Assembly: GCF_039839785.1 (NCBI RefSeq)
Contig: NZ_JBDOQT010000001.1
Location: 2,108,001 to 2,172,000, forward strand
Length of the DNA: 64,000 nucleotides
Source: Pelagibius sp. CAU 1746
GTDB taxonomy: Bacteria; Pseudomonadota; Alphaproteobacteria; Kiloniellales; Kiloniellaceae
Direction of reading: 5' to 3'
How positions within the stretch are numbered: the first letter of the stretch is position 1; each line of letters opens with the position of its first letter. The notes under the pieces are model-generated. The model ran no database searches, had not been told where the DNA came from, and saw only the letters and a list, made by a program, of their open reading frames with translations. The position numbers and the translations under genes were made by a program. This document shows positions 55,003-63,825 of the stretch, in pieces.

Positions 55003-55827
55003 TTAGCCGTAGGGCGGCTGGTGCCAGCCGGTGGGAGAGAGGGTGAAGATCTCGTAGCCCGTGGCGGTGACGCCGATCGAATGCTCGAACTGGGCCGAGA
55101 GCTTCATGTCGCGGGTTACCGCGGTCCAGCCATCCTGCAGGATCTTCACCTCGGGGCGGCCGGCGTTGATCATCGGCTCGATGGTGAAGAACATGCCCTC
55201 GCGCAGCGGCACGCCGGTGCCCGCGCGCCCGTAGTGCAGCACGCTGGGCGCATCGTGGAAGACCTGGCCCAGGCCGTGGCCGCAGAAGTCGGTGACCACG
55301 GAGAAGCGCTGCTTCTCGGCGAAGGACTGGATGGCATGGCCGATGTCGCCCAGGGTGGCGCCGGGCTTCACCACCTCGATGCCGCGCATCATCGATTCGT
55401 AGGTCACCTCGACCAGGCGGCGCGCCTTGATCTTGGGTTCGCCGACGAAGAACATGCGGCTGGTATCGCCGTGCCAGCCGTCGACGATGACGGTGACGTC
55501 GATGTTGATGATGTCGCCGTTCTCCAGGCGCTTGTCCTCGCTGGGGATGCCGTGGCAGACGACATGGTTGACCGAGGTGCAGACCGACTTCGGGAAGCCG
55601 CGGTAGTTCAGCGGCGCCGGGATGGCGCCGGCCGCCAGGATGAAGTCATGGCACAGTCGGTTCAGGTGCTCCGTGGTGACGCCCGGCTTCACTTCCGGGG
55701 TGATCATGTCCAGGGTTTCGGCCGCCAGCCGCCCGGCGCGGCGCATGCCTTCGAAGCCGGCTTCGTCATGGATGACGTAGCCGCCCTCCGAGGGACTGAC
55801 GCGCTCTGCACTGTAACCTTGCTTCAT
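55003..55827 (-). CDS. map: type I methionine aminopeptidase
   Basis: A 274-residue pita-bread-fold metalloprotease that removes the initiator Met from nascent proteins. The metal ligands are in INIDVT, HGDTSRM, GHGLG, FFTIEPM and FEHSI. It has about 25 extra N-terminal residues (MKQGYSAERVSPSEGGYVI) compared with the E. coli enzyme. Same strand as sfsA, which lies upstream. Confidence 0.96.
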   Translation of the reverse strand: MKQGYSAERVSPSEGGYVIHDEAGFEGMRRAGRLAAETLDMITPEVKPGVTTEHLNRLCHDFILAAGAIPAPLNYRGFPKSVCTSVNHVVCHGIPSEDKRLENGDIINIDVTVIVDGWHGDTSRMFFVGEPKIKARRLVEVTYESMMRGIEVVKPGATLGDIGHAIQSFAEKQRFSVVTDFCGHGLGQVFHDAPSVLHYGRAGTGVPLREGMFFTIEPMINAGRPEVKILQDGWTAVTRDMKLSAQFEHSIGVTATGYEIFTLSPTGWHQPPYG

Positions 55828-55933
55828 TGGCTCGGCCCTTTGCCTTTACTGCCGTACTACTTAGTCATTTCAGCCCGGATTTCCAGCCGGCCCGGCGCCG
55901 GATCTCCGCCACCGTCGTCGCGAGACTGCCTGC

Positions 55934-56647
55934 TTATACCGCCAGCGGCAGGCGTCCGTCCAATGCGATGCCTGCCGGGGACAGGTTGCATTGATAGGAT
56001 AGGATTTCAACCCCAGCGGACAGGGCCCGGTCCAGGGCCTCGCCATAGGTCGGGTCGATGTCCCTGGCCGGGGCCACCCGGTCGCAGTCGCCGCGCTGGA
56101 CCAGGAAGAACAGCACCGCCCGCTGGCCCTGGCGCACCATTTCAGCCAGCTCGCCCAGGTGCTTGGTGCCGCGGGCCGTGACCGCGTCGGGGAACTCGGC
56201 CAGGCCCGGCCGCCGCTTCAGGGTGACGCTCTTGACCTCGACGTAGCAGGCGGGGCGGCCGGGGTCCTCCAGCAGGAAATCGACGCGGCTCTTGGTGCCG
56301 TAGCGCACCTCGGCGCGGCGCTGGGCGTAGCCGGCGAGCTCCGGCACCTTGCCGGCCTCCAGGCCCTCGGCGACCAGGGCGTTGGCGCGGCCGGTGTTGA
56401 TGCCCACCAGGGCGCCTTCCTTTTCGCCGGGTACCTCCACCAGCTCCCAGGAGTACTTCAGCTTGCGCGCCGGATTGCGCGAGGGGGACAGCCAGACCGG
56501 GGAACCCGGCTCGGCCAGGCCCATCATGGAGCCGGGGTTGGCGCAGTGGGCGACCACCTCGCTGCCGTCGCCCAGGGCGATATCGGCGAGAAAACGTTTG
56601 TAGCGCCGCAGCAGGCGGCCGGGGATCAGGGGATCTGGAAACTGCAT
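55934..56647 (-). CDS. sfsA: SfsA-family nuclease-like protein
   Basis: A 237-residue SfsA protein. It starts MQFPDPLIPGRLLRRYKRFL and has the nuclease-like core with DFLLEDPGRPACYVEVKSVTL in its first 20 residues, then FFLVQRGDC. In E. coli the gene was tied to maltose metabolism and the protein binds DNA; the catalytic Glu-Lys pair (EVKS) is intact. 107 bp upstream of map. Confidence 0.94.
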   Translation of the reverse strand: MQFPDPLIPGRLLRRYKRFLADIALGDGSEVVAHCANPGSMMGLAEPGSPVWLSPSRNPARKLKYSWELVEVPGEKEGALVGINTGRANALVAEGLEAGKVPELAGYAQRRAEVRYGTKSRVDFLLEDPGRPACYVEVKSVTLKRRPGLAEFPDAVTARGTKHLGELAEMVRQGQRAVLFFLVQRGDCDRVAPARDIDPTYGEALDRALSAGVEILSYQCNLSPAGIALDGRLPLAV

Positions 56648-56798
56648 GGAAGAGGGCTAATTCTAAGTCTCGAAGCGGCGGCGGCGCCGGCAGCGGAGTC
56701 GCCATAGGCTTGCAACTTGACGCGGGGAACGCCACTCTGCAATGCATTAACCTTGTTCCCAGCGCTCCGCGACGCCCGCTCGCCCAAGGAATTGCCAT

Positions 56799-57338
56799 AT
56801 GTTCGTGCCCTCCTGTTTGAAGACGTTCTCTGCCGTTGCCGCGGCGGCCCTGCTGCTGGCTGCCTGCGCGGCGGAGCCCGACAGTTCCGGCGAAACCGCA
56901 AGCCCGGCGGCGCAGACCGGCACGGCGCTGCCGCCGCCCGATCCGGATCAGCCTTCCAGCCCCGGAGTTCAGCCGGCGCCGAACGAGCGGCTGCCCGAGA
57001 CGGCGAGCAAGACCCCGGCGGGCGGCGAACCGGTGGTCATCGAGGGCCCCGACGGCACCACCTGGGCCGTGCAGTCGCCCAAGGACGAGGAGGCTTACCG
57101 CGCCGACGTCGAGGACTGCTACCGCTATGCCCAGGGCCAGACGCGCCGTGACGCTCAGTACCTCAACGACCGCAACGCGGGCATCGATACCCTGTCGAAC
57201 GAGTCGCGCTATGCGCCGCTGCAGAAGCGGGTCGACGAGTACGACCTGCGCAACCGGCGCACGTCGCTGATGTCCTCCTGCATGGAATCCAAGGGTTACG
57301 CGCGGGCCGATACCGTGCTGCCGCGCCTGGAGTTCTGA
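56799..57338 (+). CDS. lipoprotein of unknown function
   Basis: A 179-residue protein. A signal peptide ends in the lipobox LLAAC with Cys23, so it should be lipidated. The linker (24-75) is rich in Pro, Ser and Thr; the C-terminal part (YRADVEDCYRYAQGQTRRD, and SSCMESKGYARADTVLP) contains two Cys and resembles small glycine-zipper-associated or DUF4440-unrelated lipoproteins, no family firmly recognised. Probably outer-membrane bound. Its stop is 50 bp before the CinA-type gene. Confidence 0.75.
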   Translation: MFVPSCLKTFSAVAAAALLLAACAAEPDSSGETASPAAQTGTALPPPDPDQPSSPGVQPAPNERLPETASKTPAGGEPVVIEGPDGTTWAVQSPKDEEAYRADVEDCYRYAQGQTRRDAQYLNDRNAGIDTLSNESRYAPLQKRVDEYDLRNRRTSLMSSCMESKGYARADTVLPRLEF

Positions 57339-57388
57339 GGGGCATGTCCCCGACCGCTGGACCGGGGGAAGCCAGGCGGGGGAGGGCG

Positions 57389-58159
57389 GTGACGGCCTGC
57401 CTGCTCATCATCGGCAACGAGATTCTCTCCGGCCGCACCCAAGACAAGAACCTCGCCTACATCGGCCAGGGTCTGAACGATCTCGGCATCCGCCTAACGG
57501 AGGTGCGGGTCATCCCCGATGTCGAAGCGGTGATCGTCGACACCCTGAACGAGGTGCGTCGCGGCTTCGACTACGTCTTCACCACCGGGGGCATCGGCCC
57601 CACGCACGACGACATCACCGCCGACTGCGTGGCCAAGGCCTTCGGTCTGCCGCTCACCGTCAATCCCCGGGCCCGCGCGATTCTGGCGGCGCACTATCCG
57701 GCGGGAGAGCTGACCGAGGCGCGGCTGCGCATGGCGCGCACGCCGGAGGGCGCAACGCTGATCGAGAACCCGGTGAGCAAGGCGCCCGGCTTTCGTGTGG
57801 AGAACGTCTTCGTCATGGCCGGCATCCCCGCCGTCATGCAGGCCATGTTCGAGAGCCTGAAGCACAGCCTGGTGGGCGGCAAGCCGCTGCGTTCGCGCAC
57901 GGTGAAAGTGGAGATGGGCGAGAGCTTCGTCGCCGCGGGCCTGGCCGCGGTGCAGGACGGCCATCCCGGCGTCGAGATCGGCAGCTATCCCTTCAACCGC
58001 GAGGGTGTTTTCGGCACGCGCCTGGTGCTGCGCTCCACCGAGGAGGGCGAACTGGCCCAGGCCGCCGCGGCGCTGGATGCCATGCTTCTGGGGCTCGGCG
58101 TCGAGGGTGTCTGGGAGGAAGGACCTGAAAATGCGCCGCCGGGCCGGCAGTCCGCCTGA
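57389..58159 (+). CDS. CinA N-terminal (molybdopterin-binding fold) domain protein
   Basis: A 256-residue protein of the COG1058 domain alone, without the CinA amidase half. Seen: IIGNEILSGRTQDKNLAYIG, TTGGIGPTHDDITADCVAKA and VFVMAGIPAVMQAMFES. Relatives hydrolyse ADP-ribose or bind molybdopterin. The start is uncertain: GTG at 57389 gives the usual MTACLLIIGNEILSG; an ATG at 57344 adds 15 atypical residues. Confidence 0.9.
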   Translation: MTACLLIIGNEILSGRTQDKNLAYIGQGLNDLGIRLTEVRVIPDVEAVIVDTLNEVRRGFDYVFTTGGIGPTHDDITADCVAKAFGLPLTVNPRARAILAAHYPAGELTEARLRMARTPEGATLIENPVSKAPGFRVENVFVMAGIPAVMQAMFESLKHSLVGGKPLRSRTVKVEMGESFVAAGLAAVQDGHPGVEIGSYPFNREGVFGTRLVLRSTEEGELAQAAAALDAMLLGLGVEGVWEEGPENAPPGRQSA

Positions 58160-58192
58160 GCAGCGTCCGGGCCGGGCGGCGGGACCGCTGGC

Positions 58193-58525
58193 GTGAGCCA
58201 GGGCCTCGTCCCCATCGAGCTGCTGCCTTTGCTGTTCTTCACGGCCCTGATGGTCTATGCCCTGGCCATGGGTAGCGCCGACTTGGCGCGCTCCCTCATC
58301 CGCTTGGCCGCGCTGGCCGCCGGCGCGGGCTGTCTGGTGGTTTGGGGCGTGGCGGCCCTGTTCTACGAGAGCTGGGGTCAGCCGGTGATCGACGAGTTCT
58401 ACGCCACCGCGATCATCGAGCGCCGGCTGGGCGCTCTGTGGACCGGCTGGCTGCTGATCGCCCTGGCGGCGCTGCCGGCGGTTTTCGCCCTCAGGGAGGC
58501 TTGGCGGCTGAAGACCGCGCGCTGA
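58193..58525 (+). CDS. small membrane protein of unknown function
   Basis: A 110-residue protein with three hydrophobic helices (about 8-28, 34-55 and 80-100), read from a GTG at 58193. No known family. It lies between the CinA-type gene (34 bp before) and the pirin gene (30 bp after) on the same strand, probably in one operon. Its start has no strong ribosome site. Confidence 0.65.
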   Translation: MSQGLVPIELLPLLFFTALMVYALAMGSADLARSLIRLAALAAGAGCLVVWGVAALFYESWGQPVIDEFYATAIIERRLGALWTGWLLIALAALPAVFALREAWRLKTAR

Positions 58526-58555
58526 GCTCGTTGCAGACAACGCATGGAGAGCCCG

Positions 58556-59434
58556 ATGAGCGAGTCTGATCCCGTCGAACTGGTGATCGAACCGCGCAAG
58601 CGCGATCTCGGCGGCTTCGGCGTGAAGCGCATCCTGCCTTTCGCCAAGCGCCGCATGGTGGGGCCCTTTATCTTCCTCGACGAATTCGGTCCCGAGGTGC
58701 TGCCGGTGGGCGAGGGCATCGACGTGCGTCCCCATCCGCACATCGGCCTGGCCACCGTCACCTACCTTTTCGAGGGCGAGATCCTGCACCGCGATAGCCT
58801 GGGCAGCCTGCAGGCGATCCGCCCTGGCGCGGTGAACCTCATGACTGCTGGGCGCGGTATCGTCCATTCCGAGCGCAGCGGCGAGATCGAAAGGGCCAGG
58901 GAGGCGAAGCTGCACGGCATGCAGTCCTGGATCGCCCTGCCGTTGGCCGAGGAACAGGGCGCGCCGGGCTTTTCCCATCATCCGTTGGAGGACTTGCCGC
59001 TCATCGAAAGGGAGGGCAGCCGGCTGCGCCTCCTTGCCGGGCGCGCCTATGGCCAGACTTCGCCGGCTCCGGCCTTTTCCGATCTCTTTTATCTGCACGC
59101 TGAGTTGGAAGCCGGGGCGCGGCTGGACCTGCCGCAGGACCATGACGAGCGTGCGGTCTACGTGGTCAGCGGCGGTGTCAGCCTGGGCGGCCGCGAATAC
59201 GCGCCGGGCCGCCTGCTGGTTCTGAAAGAAGGGGCCGCTGCGTCGCTCACAGCCGGGCCCGCCAGCCGGCTCATGCTGCTGGGCGGTGCGCCGTTGGAGG
59301 GAAAGCGCCACATCTGGTGGAACTTCGTCGCTTCGGACCTGGACCTCATCGAAGCGGCCAAGGCGGACTGGCGCGAAGGGCGCTTTGCGCCGGTGCCCGG
59401 CGACGACGACGCCATGCCCTTGCCGGAGGAATGA
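58556..59434 (+). CDS. pirin-family protein
   Basis: A 292-residue bicupin. The metal-binding cupin is in VRPHPHIGLATVTYLFEGEI (His, His) with DSLGS and HSERSGE later; RGIVHSE is typical. Bacterial pirins have been reported as quercetinases or as modulators of metabolic enzymes; no specific assignment here. The ATG at 58556 is preferred over that at 58544 because GGAGAG lies 6 nt upstream. Confidence 0.93.
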   Translation: MSESDPVELVIEPRKRDLGGFGVKRILPFAKRRMVGPFIFLDEFGPEVLPVGEGIDVRPHPHIGLATVTYLFEGEILHRDSLGSLQAIRPGAVNLMTAGRGIVHSERSGEIERAREAKLHGMQSWIALPLAEEQGAPGFSHHPLEDLPLIEREGSRLRLLAGRAYGQTSPAPAFSDLFYLHAELEAGARLDLPQDHDERAVYVVSGGVSLGGREYAPGRLLVLKEGAAASLTAGPASRLMLLGGAPLEGKRHIWWNFVASDLDLIEAAKADWREGRFAPVPGDDDAMPLPEE

Positions 59435-59893
59435 ACGCAGCGCCGAGCGGCGCTGCGGCAGGCGGCTGCGGCGGTTTCTCTTTGAACCCTGAGTTGGGCG
59501 ATCACGACCATAAGGATGTCACCGGCGCCAAGCGGTGCCGGTGCGCTGTGGGGCGGCACGCGTTTCCTCCGTGCGGTTCCGCTGACGGGCGGCCGCAGGC
59601 GGCGACTCGGCCGCCCGTCATCCTTAGGGGGTAGCCAAGGCGCCCCGAGGAGGTACGGCCCGCGCGGCCTGCTTCTCATTTTTTATTATCTTTCAAGGGC
59701 TTGAGTGAGCAATGCGGCAAAGCTGCATTCTCCTTGTGCGCTTTCGCGGCTTCAAGGCGGCGGGCTTTGGCGGTAATTCCATGACCTATTGACCCAGCCG
59801 CATTGAACCTTGGTGGCGCGTTCCTCGACTAGAGCCTGACGCTCCGGCTCTGCGGCCGGGACTCTTCATTCTCAAGAGAACAGGAACCGAGCC
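59435..59893. other. structured gap before the secreted pair
   Basis: This 459-bp gap carries several stable hairpins, CACCGGC (59520-59526) with GCCGGTG (59537-59543) and GACGGGCGGCC (59584-59594) with GGCCGCCCGTC (59609-59619), then a T-rich stretch near 59680-59690. A small RNA or structured leader is conceivable. No tRNA or known riboswitch. Confidence 0.45.
59584..59619. repeat. perfect 11-bp inverted repeat
   Basis: GACGGGCGGCC and GGCCGCCCGTC with a 14-nt loop; not followed by T, so not a standard terminator. Confidence 0.6.
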
Positions 59894-62089
59894 ATGTCTG
59901 GTGACATTCCGTGCGCAGCCCGCTGCCGCCGAAAAAATCATTCCTTCGCACTCACATTGGGCGTTCTTCTCGCCGGCGCCCTGGGCGCCGTCTGCACGGC
60001 TGGGCCGGCGCAGGCGGATACCTGGGACGTCGAGGTCAAGTCGGTCAACAGCCCGACCGTCGTCGTCGAGTCCAACGGGAACGAGTATACCGATGCCGTG
60101 TCGGGCAGCTCGCTCCACGGGACGATCGCGCTGATGGTCGATGCCGGTTGGTCGGGCCGGGTCGAGTTCTGGAGCGCCTGGCCGCGCCTCGGTATCTCGA
60201 AGCAGCAGTCCGGCTATGTCGCCGTTTGGGGGAACTTCAAGACCAGCGGCGCCGACAAGACCTACAACTCCCCGCGGCCCAAGAAGGTCACCGAGGAGTT
60301 CGACTTCACGATTCCCCGGGCAGACTATGGCAGCACTGCAGTCGTCGCCTGCAACACGCATGCCCAGCGGCTGCAGGAGCAGGGGATGAGCAAGAGTGAG
60401 ATCCTCGGCTCCGACCGCTGGGTCCAGGTCGCGATCGGCGCGGGGATCAACTACAACACCACGGGAGCGTCGAACGATTTGCCCGCCGAGGTGGAGGCTT
60501 TCGAAAGCTTCAAGAAGCTCAATGTCATCTGCCAGGCCTCGGAGTCGCTCGAGCCCGTGGCGCAGGCGATCACCGGCGCCTACCTGAACGTCAAACCAGT
60601 GACGAAGATCGTTGCCCAGGGCACCTGCGATCTGGAGCTCTCGGGTTCTCTCGTCTCGGATCTTCCGAATACCCAGGTGAAGTTCGTCTATGTCGACGAC
60701 AAGGGCAAGAAGAGCGACGTCAAGACAGTGGTCACCGGCGGCGACGGCGAGGTCGCCTTCAAGCACGATTATCCTGCCGGAAACGGCCAAAAGAGCGGCA
60801 AGATCCGCATGGTCGGACAGAGCCACGCCTTCTTCTCGAACTGGTCGAACTACGAGACCGACTGCACCAAGAACCCCGGTGACAAGGTCAGCCTGCTGCC
60901 GCCCAAGGCGACGCACCTGGAAGGGATCGCCACCGCCGACACGGTCATGTACCGGGGCCGCATCTGTCCGACCACGGTAAAGATCTGGGGCATCCTTGAA
61001 GGCCGCGGCGAGGTATCGGGCGGCGTCGCGATCTTTGCCGGCAACCAGCTGAAGGTGCTGAAACAGTACCAGGCCGAAGACGGTAAGCAGATCGTCATCC
61101 AGGGCGAGCACACGCTGTCCTGGGAGGGCAATCAGACCGGCCAGCAGAACGTGTCCTATCGCATGAACGTCACCAATGCGGTCGGCGACCTCGTCGACCA
61201 GCTGGAGGCCGCACAGAACTTCGAGTGCAAGAAGCCGGAGGTGAATGCCCAGTTCGACAACGCGCCCGGCGGCATCGCCAGCAACGACAACCTGCCGAAG
61301 TCGGTGACCCTGTCGCTGTCGACCCTGGGCCAGAAGAAGCTGCCCGGCTGGGTCTGCCCGGCGAAGGTGCGCCTGCACGGCAACGTCATGAGCGACGACC
61401 AGCCGCTGAGCGGTACGGCCGTGCTCTATGTCGGCGAGACCTTCATCAAGGAGCACGACGTCGAGTTGGAGGCCAACTGGGGCCACAACTACGACGCCGA
61501 GCATGAGCTCTCTTGGAATGCGGCGACGCAGACAGAGCAGACGCTGGATTTCACCCTGAAGTTCGCCAACGAGCATAACTACGTGGTGAAGACGGTGAAG
61601 AAGACGGAGAGCTTCGCCTGTCAGAAGATCTCGACGACGGGCATCGCCGGCGCCGGCGGCCTGACGGGCGGCCAGAAGCCGGGCCAGGCTTCGCAGCAGG
61701 CCGCGACGGGCGTGCTGGTCCAGCCGCAGGCCCTGCCGCTTGCCATCATGGCCCCCAAGGGCACGGTGCGGAAGGGCGAGATCCGCCTGACCGGCGGCAA
61801 GCCGACGGCGACCTACAAGCTGTCCTTCTTCCGCAAGTCGGGCGGCAAGGTGACGCAGGTCAGCTCGGCGCAGTTGCCCAAGCAGATGAAGGGCATGAAC
61901 GCCAGCTTCCCGCTGGCGGCCCTGAGCGGCGGGCGTAGCTGGCAGCTTCGGGTCTGCCCGGTCGGCAAGGGACCGGCGGCCTGCGAGACCTCCGATTTCC
62001 GTATCCCGCTGATCGGCGCCAAACAGGAAAAGGCGGCGCCGGCCAAACCCAAGGCTACGGTGGTGATCGTGCCCGGCGCCTTGAACTAA
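59894..62089 (+). CDS. large exported protein of unknown function, paralogue 1
   Basis: A 731-residue protein with a signal peptide (residues 20-41, cut after AQA). The mature part is a set of beta-rich domains: first about 42-195, then one starting VAQGTCDLELSGSL, one at YRGRICPTTVKIWGILEGRG, and a like repeat at GWVCPAKVRLHGNVMS. Each begins with a Cys followed by about 25 residues to a Gly turn, which suggests disulfide-bonded Ig-like domains. The C-terminal 100 residues form another beta domain. No known family recognised. AGGAA precedes the ATG. Close relative of the next gene. Confidence 0.8.
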   Translation: MSGDIPCAARCRRKNHSFALTLGVLLAGALGAVCTAGPAQADTWDVEVKSVNSPTVVVESNGNEYTDAVSGSSLHGTIALMVDAGWSGRVEFWSAWPRLGISKQQSGYVAVWGNFKTSGADKTYNSPRPKKVTEEFDFTIPRADYGSTAVVACNTHAQRLQEQGMSKSEILGSDRWVQVAIGAGINYNTTGASNDLPAEVEAFESFKKLNVICQASESLEPVAQAITGAYLNVKPVTKIVAQGTCDLELSGSLVSDLPNTQVKFVYVDDKGKKSDVKTVVTGGDGEVAFKHDYPAGNGQKSGKIRMVGQSHAFFSNWSNYETDCTKNPGDKVSLLPPKATHLEGIATADTVMYRGRICPTTVKIWGILEGRGEVSGGVAIFAGNQLKVLKQYQAEDGKQIVIQGEHTLSWEGNQTGQQNVSYRMNVTNAVGDLVDQLEAAQNFECKKPEVNAQFDNAPGGIASNDNLPKSVTLSLSTLGQKKLPGWVCPAKVRLHGNVMSDDQPLSGTAVLYVGETFIKEHDVELEANWGHNYDAEHELSWNAATQTEQTLDFTLKFANEHNYVVKTVKKTESFACQKISTTGIAGAGGLTGGQKPGQASQQAATGVLVQPQALPLAIMAPKGTVRKGEIRLTGGKPTATYKLSFFRKSGGKVTQVSSAQLPKQMKGMNASFPLAALSGGRSWQLRVCPVGKGPAACETSDFRIPLIGAKQEKAAPAKPKATVVIVPGALN

Positions 62090-62258
62090 GGGGTGTATGG
62101 CGGGCGGCGGAAACGCCCGGCTGAACGAGGGGGAGCGGCCAATGCCGCTCCCCAACATTTTGGTCAAGTGGCCGCGGGCTCGGTTGAACCTCGCGGCCGA
62201 TCCATACGACCTACGGGAGAGAAGACGCCTAGGACCGCTTTACCCAGGACCAGAGACC

Positions 62259-63782
62259 ATGAGAATGATGCCGAATAGGACCCTTTCCCCGCTTTCTCCC
62301 GTTCCTGCTGCGCTTCTGGCCGGCCTGGCCGCCGTGCTGGCGTTGAGCGGCCCGGCCCGGGCCGACAGCTACAGCTCGGAAGTGACGCATCTTGCTTCCC
62401 CGCGCCTTGAGGTCGAGAGCAACGGCAGCAGCTACCACAGCACCAATCCGCTCGCCAAGCTGGCGGCCGATGTGCATCTGGAGATCGATACCGGTTTCGC
62501 CGGCGGGGTGAAGTCCTGGACTGCCTTTCTGGGCCTGGCCCGCGAAGACGGCGTGCGGATGTGGTTCCAGAGTTTCGGCAAATCCAAGTCCTATCCCTGG
62601 TACGACCGGCCGAACAGCGTCAATCGCACCGAGCGGCTGGAGCTGCCGGAATACGCCTGGGGGGCTTTCGTGAGGACGCAGTGCAATGAGCTGGCGGGCC
62701 GCCTGCGCGCCCAGGGGCTTCCGAACTCCGCGATCTTCGGCCAGGACCGCAAGCTGGTGCTGGGCGTGGTGAGCAGCCTCGACGTCAACAACAGCGGTCC
62801 GGGAAGCAACGGCGTGTTCGTCGCTGCTGTCCCTTGGGATAGCCAGAAGAAGGTCGAGGTCGTGTGCAAGAAGTGGCCCGGCGCGGCGATCCCGCAGGCC
62901 AGCACCACCCTGGCCGCGCCGCCGTCGAAGGTCGTGAACAAGGGTCTGTCGATTTACGAGCAGTACGGCGTCACCGGGGTCTGCAAGATCCGCCTGGACG
63001 GCTGGATCACCACCGACCAGAAGAACGCGACGGTGAAGTTCCGCTACAAGAACCAGCAGGGCAAGCAGAGCCAGGTGTGGACGGTGAATACCGGCGAGTC
63101 GAGGACCGCGACCTTCAGCCACTGGTACGACATCCAGAACACCGAATGGGCCGAAACCGGTTTCGTGCGCATGGTCGGAGTCAGCCACAACTTCCGTTCG
63201 GAGTGGGCCGAATACACCATGGACTGCACGGAAGGCGGGCCGCAGAGCCTGGCCACGGACCGGTTGGTCTATGCCACGCTGAAGGTGGTGCCGCAGGGCA
63301 AGGTGATGGTGCACGGCCGCATCTGTCCCGAGACGGTGAAGCTGATCGCCGTGCTGGAAGGCCGCGGCAACGCCAGCGGCGAGATGATGTTCTTCGGCAC
63401 CGCCTTCTTCTCGCAGAGGTACGACTTCAGCATCACGCCGGGCCAGAAGGTGTTCCAGGGCGCGGATGCACCGCTCCATTGGAACTCTGTCCCGGCACCG
63501 GGCCATGCCAATCTGCCGCTGACGCTGTCGCGCCAGTTCGGCCTGAAGCTGACCGACCGGCACGGCAGGGTCATCGCCTCGGTGCCGCAACAACCCTTCG
63601 TTTTCGGATGCAGCGCGCCGGCGGTGAACCCTGCGGTGCAGCCGGCGCCGGGCGGCCTGACCGTCGAGCCGCGCCAGCCGGGGGCCGGGGCGGCTGCGCC
63701 CAGGCAACTGCGGGTCCTGCCGCAGGCGCCGCAGCCGCAGCCGGTCCCGCCGCGGCGTCTCCAGCCCCGCGCGCCCGAGTGA
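62259..63782 (+). CDS. large exported protein of unknown function, paralogue 2
   Basis: A 507-residue relative of the preceding protein. Signal peptide with hydrophobic core ALLAGLAAVLALSG, cut after ARA. Matches to paralogue 1 include VKFRYKNQQGKQSQVWTVNT with VKFVYVDDKGKKSDVKTVVT, and GRICPETVKLIAVLEGRG with GRICPTTVKIWGILEGRG. The last 60 residues are Pro/Arg/Gln rich (PQAPQPQPVPPRRLQP). The ATG at 62259 is chosen because the signal peptide follows and AGGAC is upstream; earlier ATGs in the frame lack a site. Function unknown; likely an operon with paralogue 1. Confidence 0.8.
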   Translation: MRMMPNRTLSPLSPVPAALLAGLAAVLALSGPARADSYSSEVTHLASPRLEVESNGSSYHSTNPLAKLAADVHLEIDTGFAGGVKSWTAFLGLAREDGVRMWFQSFGKSKSYPWYDRPNSVNRTERLELPEYAWGAFVRTQCNELAGRLRAQGLPNSAIFGQDRKLVLGVVSSLDVNNSGPGSNGVFVAAVPWDSQKKVEVVCKKWPGAAIPQASTTLAAPPSKVVNKGLSIYEQYGVTGVCKIRLDGWITTDQKNATVKFRYKNQQGKQSQVWTVNTGESRTATFSHWYDIQNTEWAETGFVRMVGVSHNFRSEWAEYTMDCTEGGPQSLATDRLVYATLKVVPQGKVMVHGRICPETVKLIAVLEGRGNASGEMMFFGTAFFSQRYDFSITPGQKVFQGADAPLHWNSVPAPGHANLPLTLSRQFGLKLTDRHGRVIASVPQQPFVFGCSAPAVNPAVQPAPGGLTVEPRQPGAGAAAPRQLRVLPQAPQPQPVPPRRLQPRAPE

Positions 63783-63825
63783 CGGCCGCGCTGCCGCCAG
63801 GGGAAAGAGGAAAGGACCCAGCGGG

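Noticed and set aside
57494-62167. Very long minus-strand frames (605 and 793 codons) opposite the CinA, pirin and secreted-protein genes
   Set aside because: Both are shadows; the plus-strand genes have signal peptides, motifs and ribosome sites.
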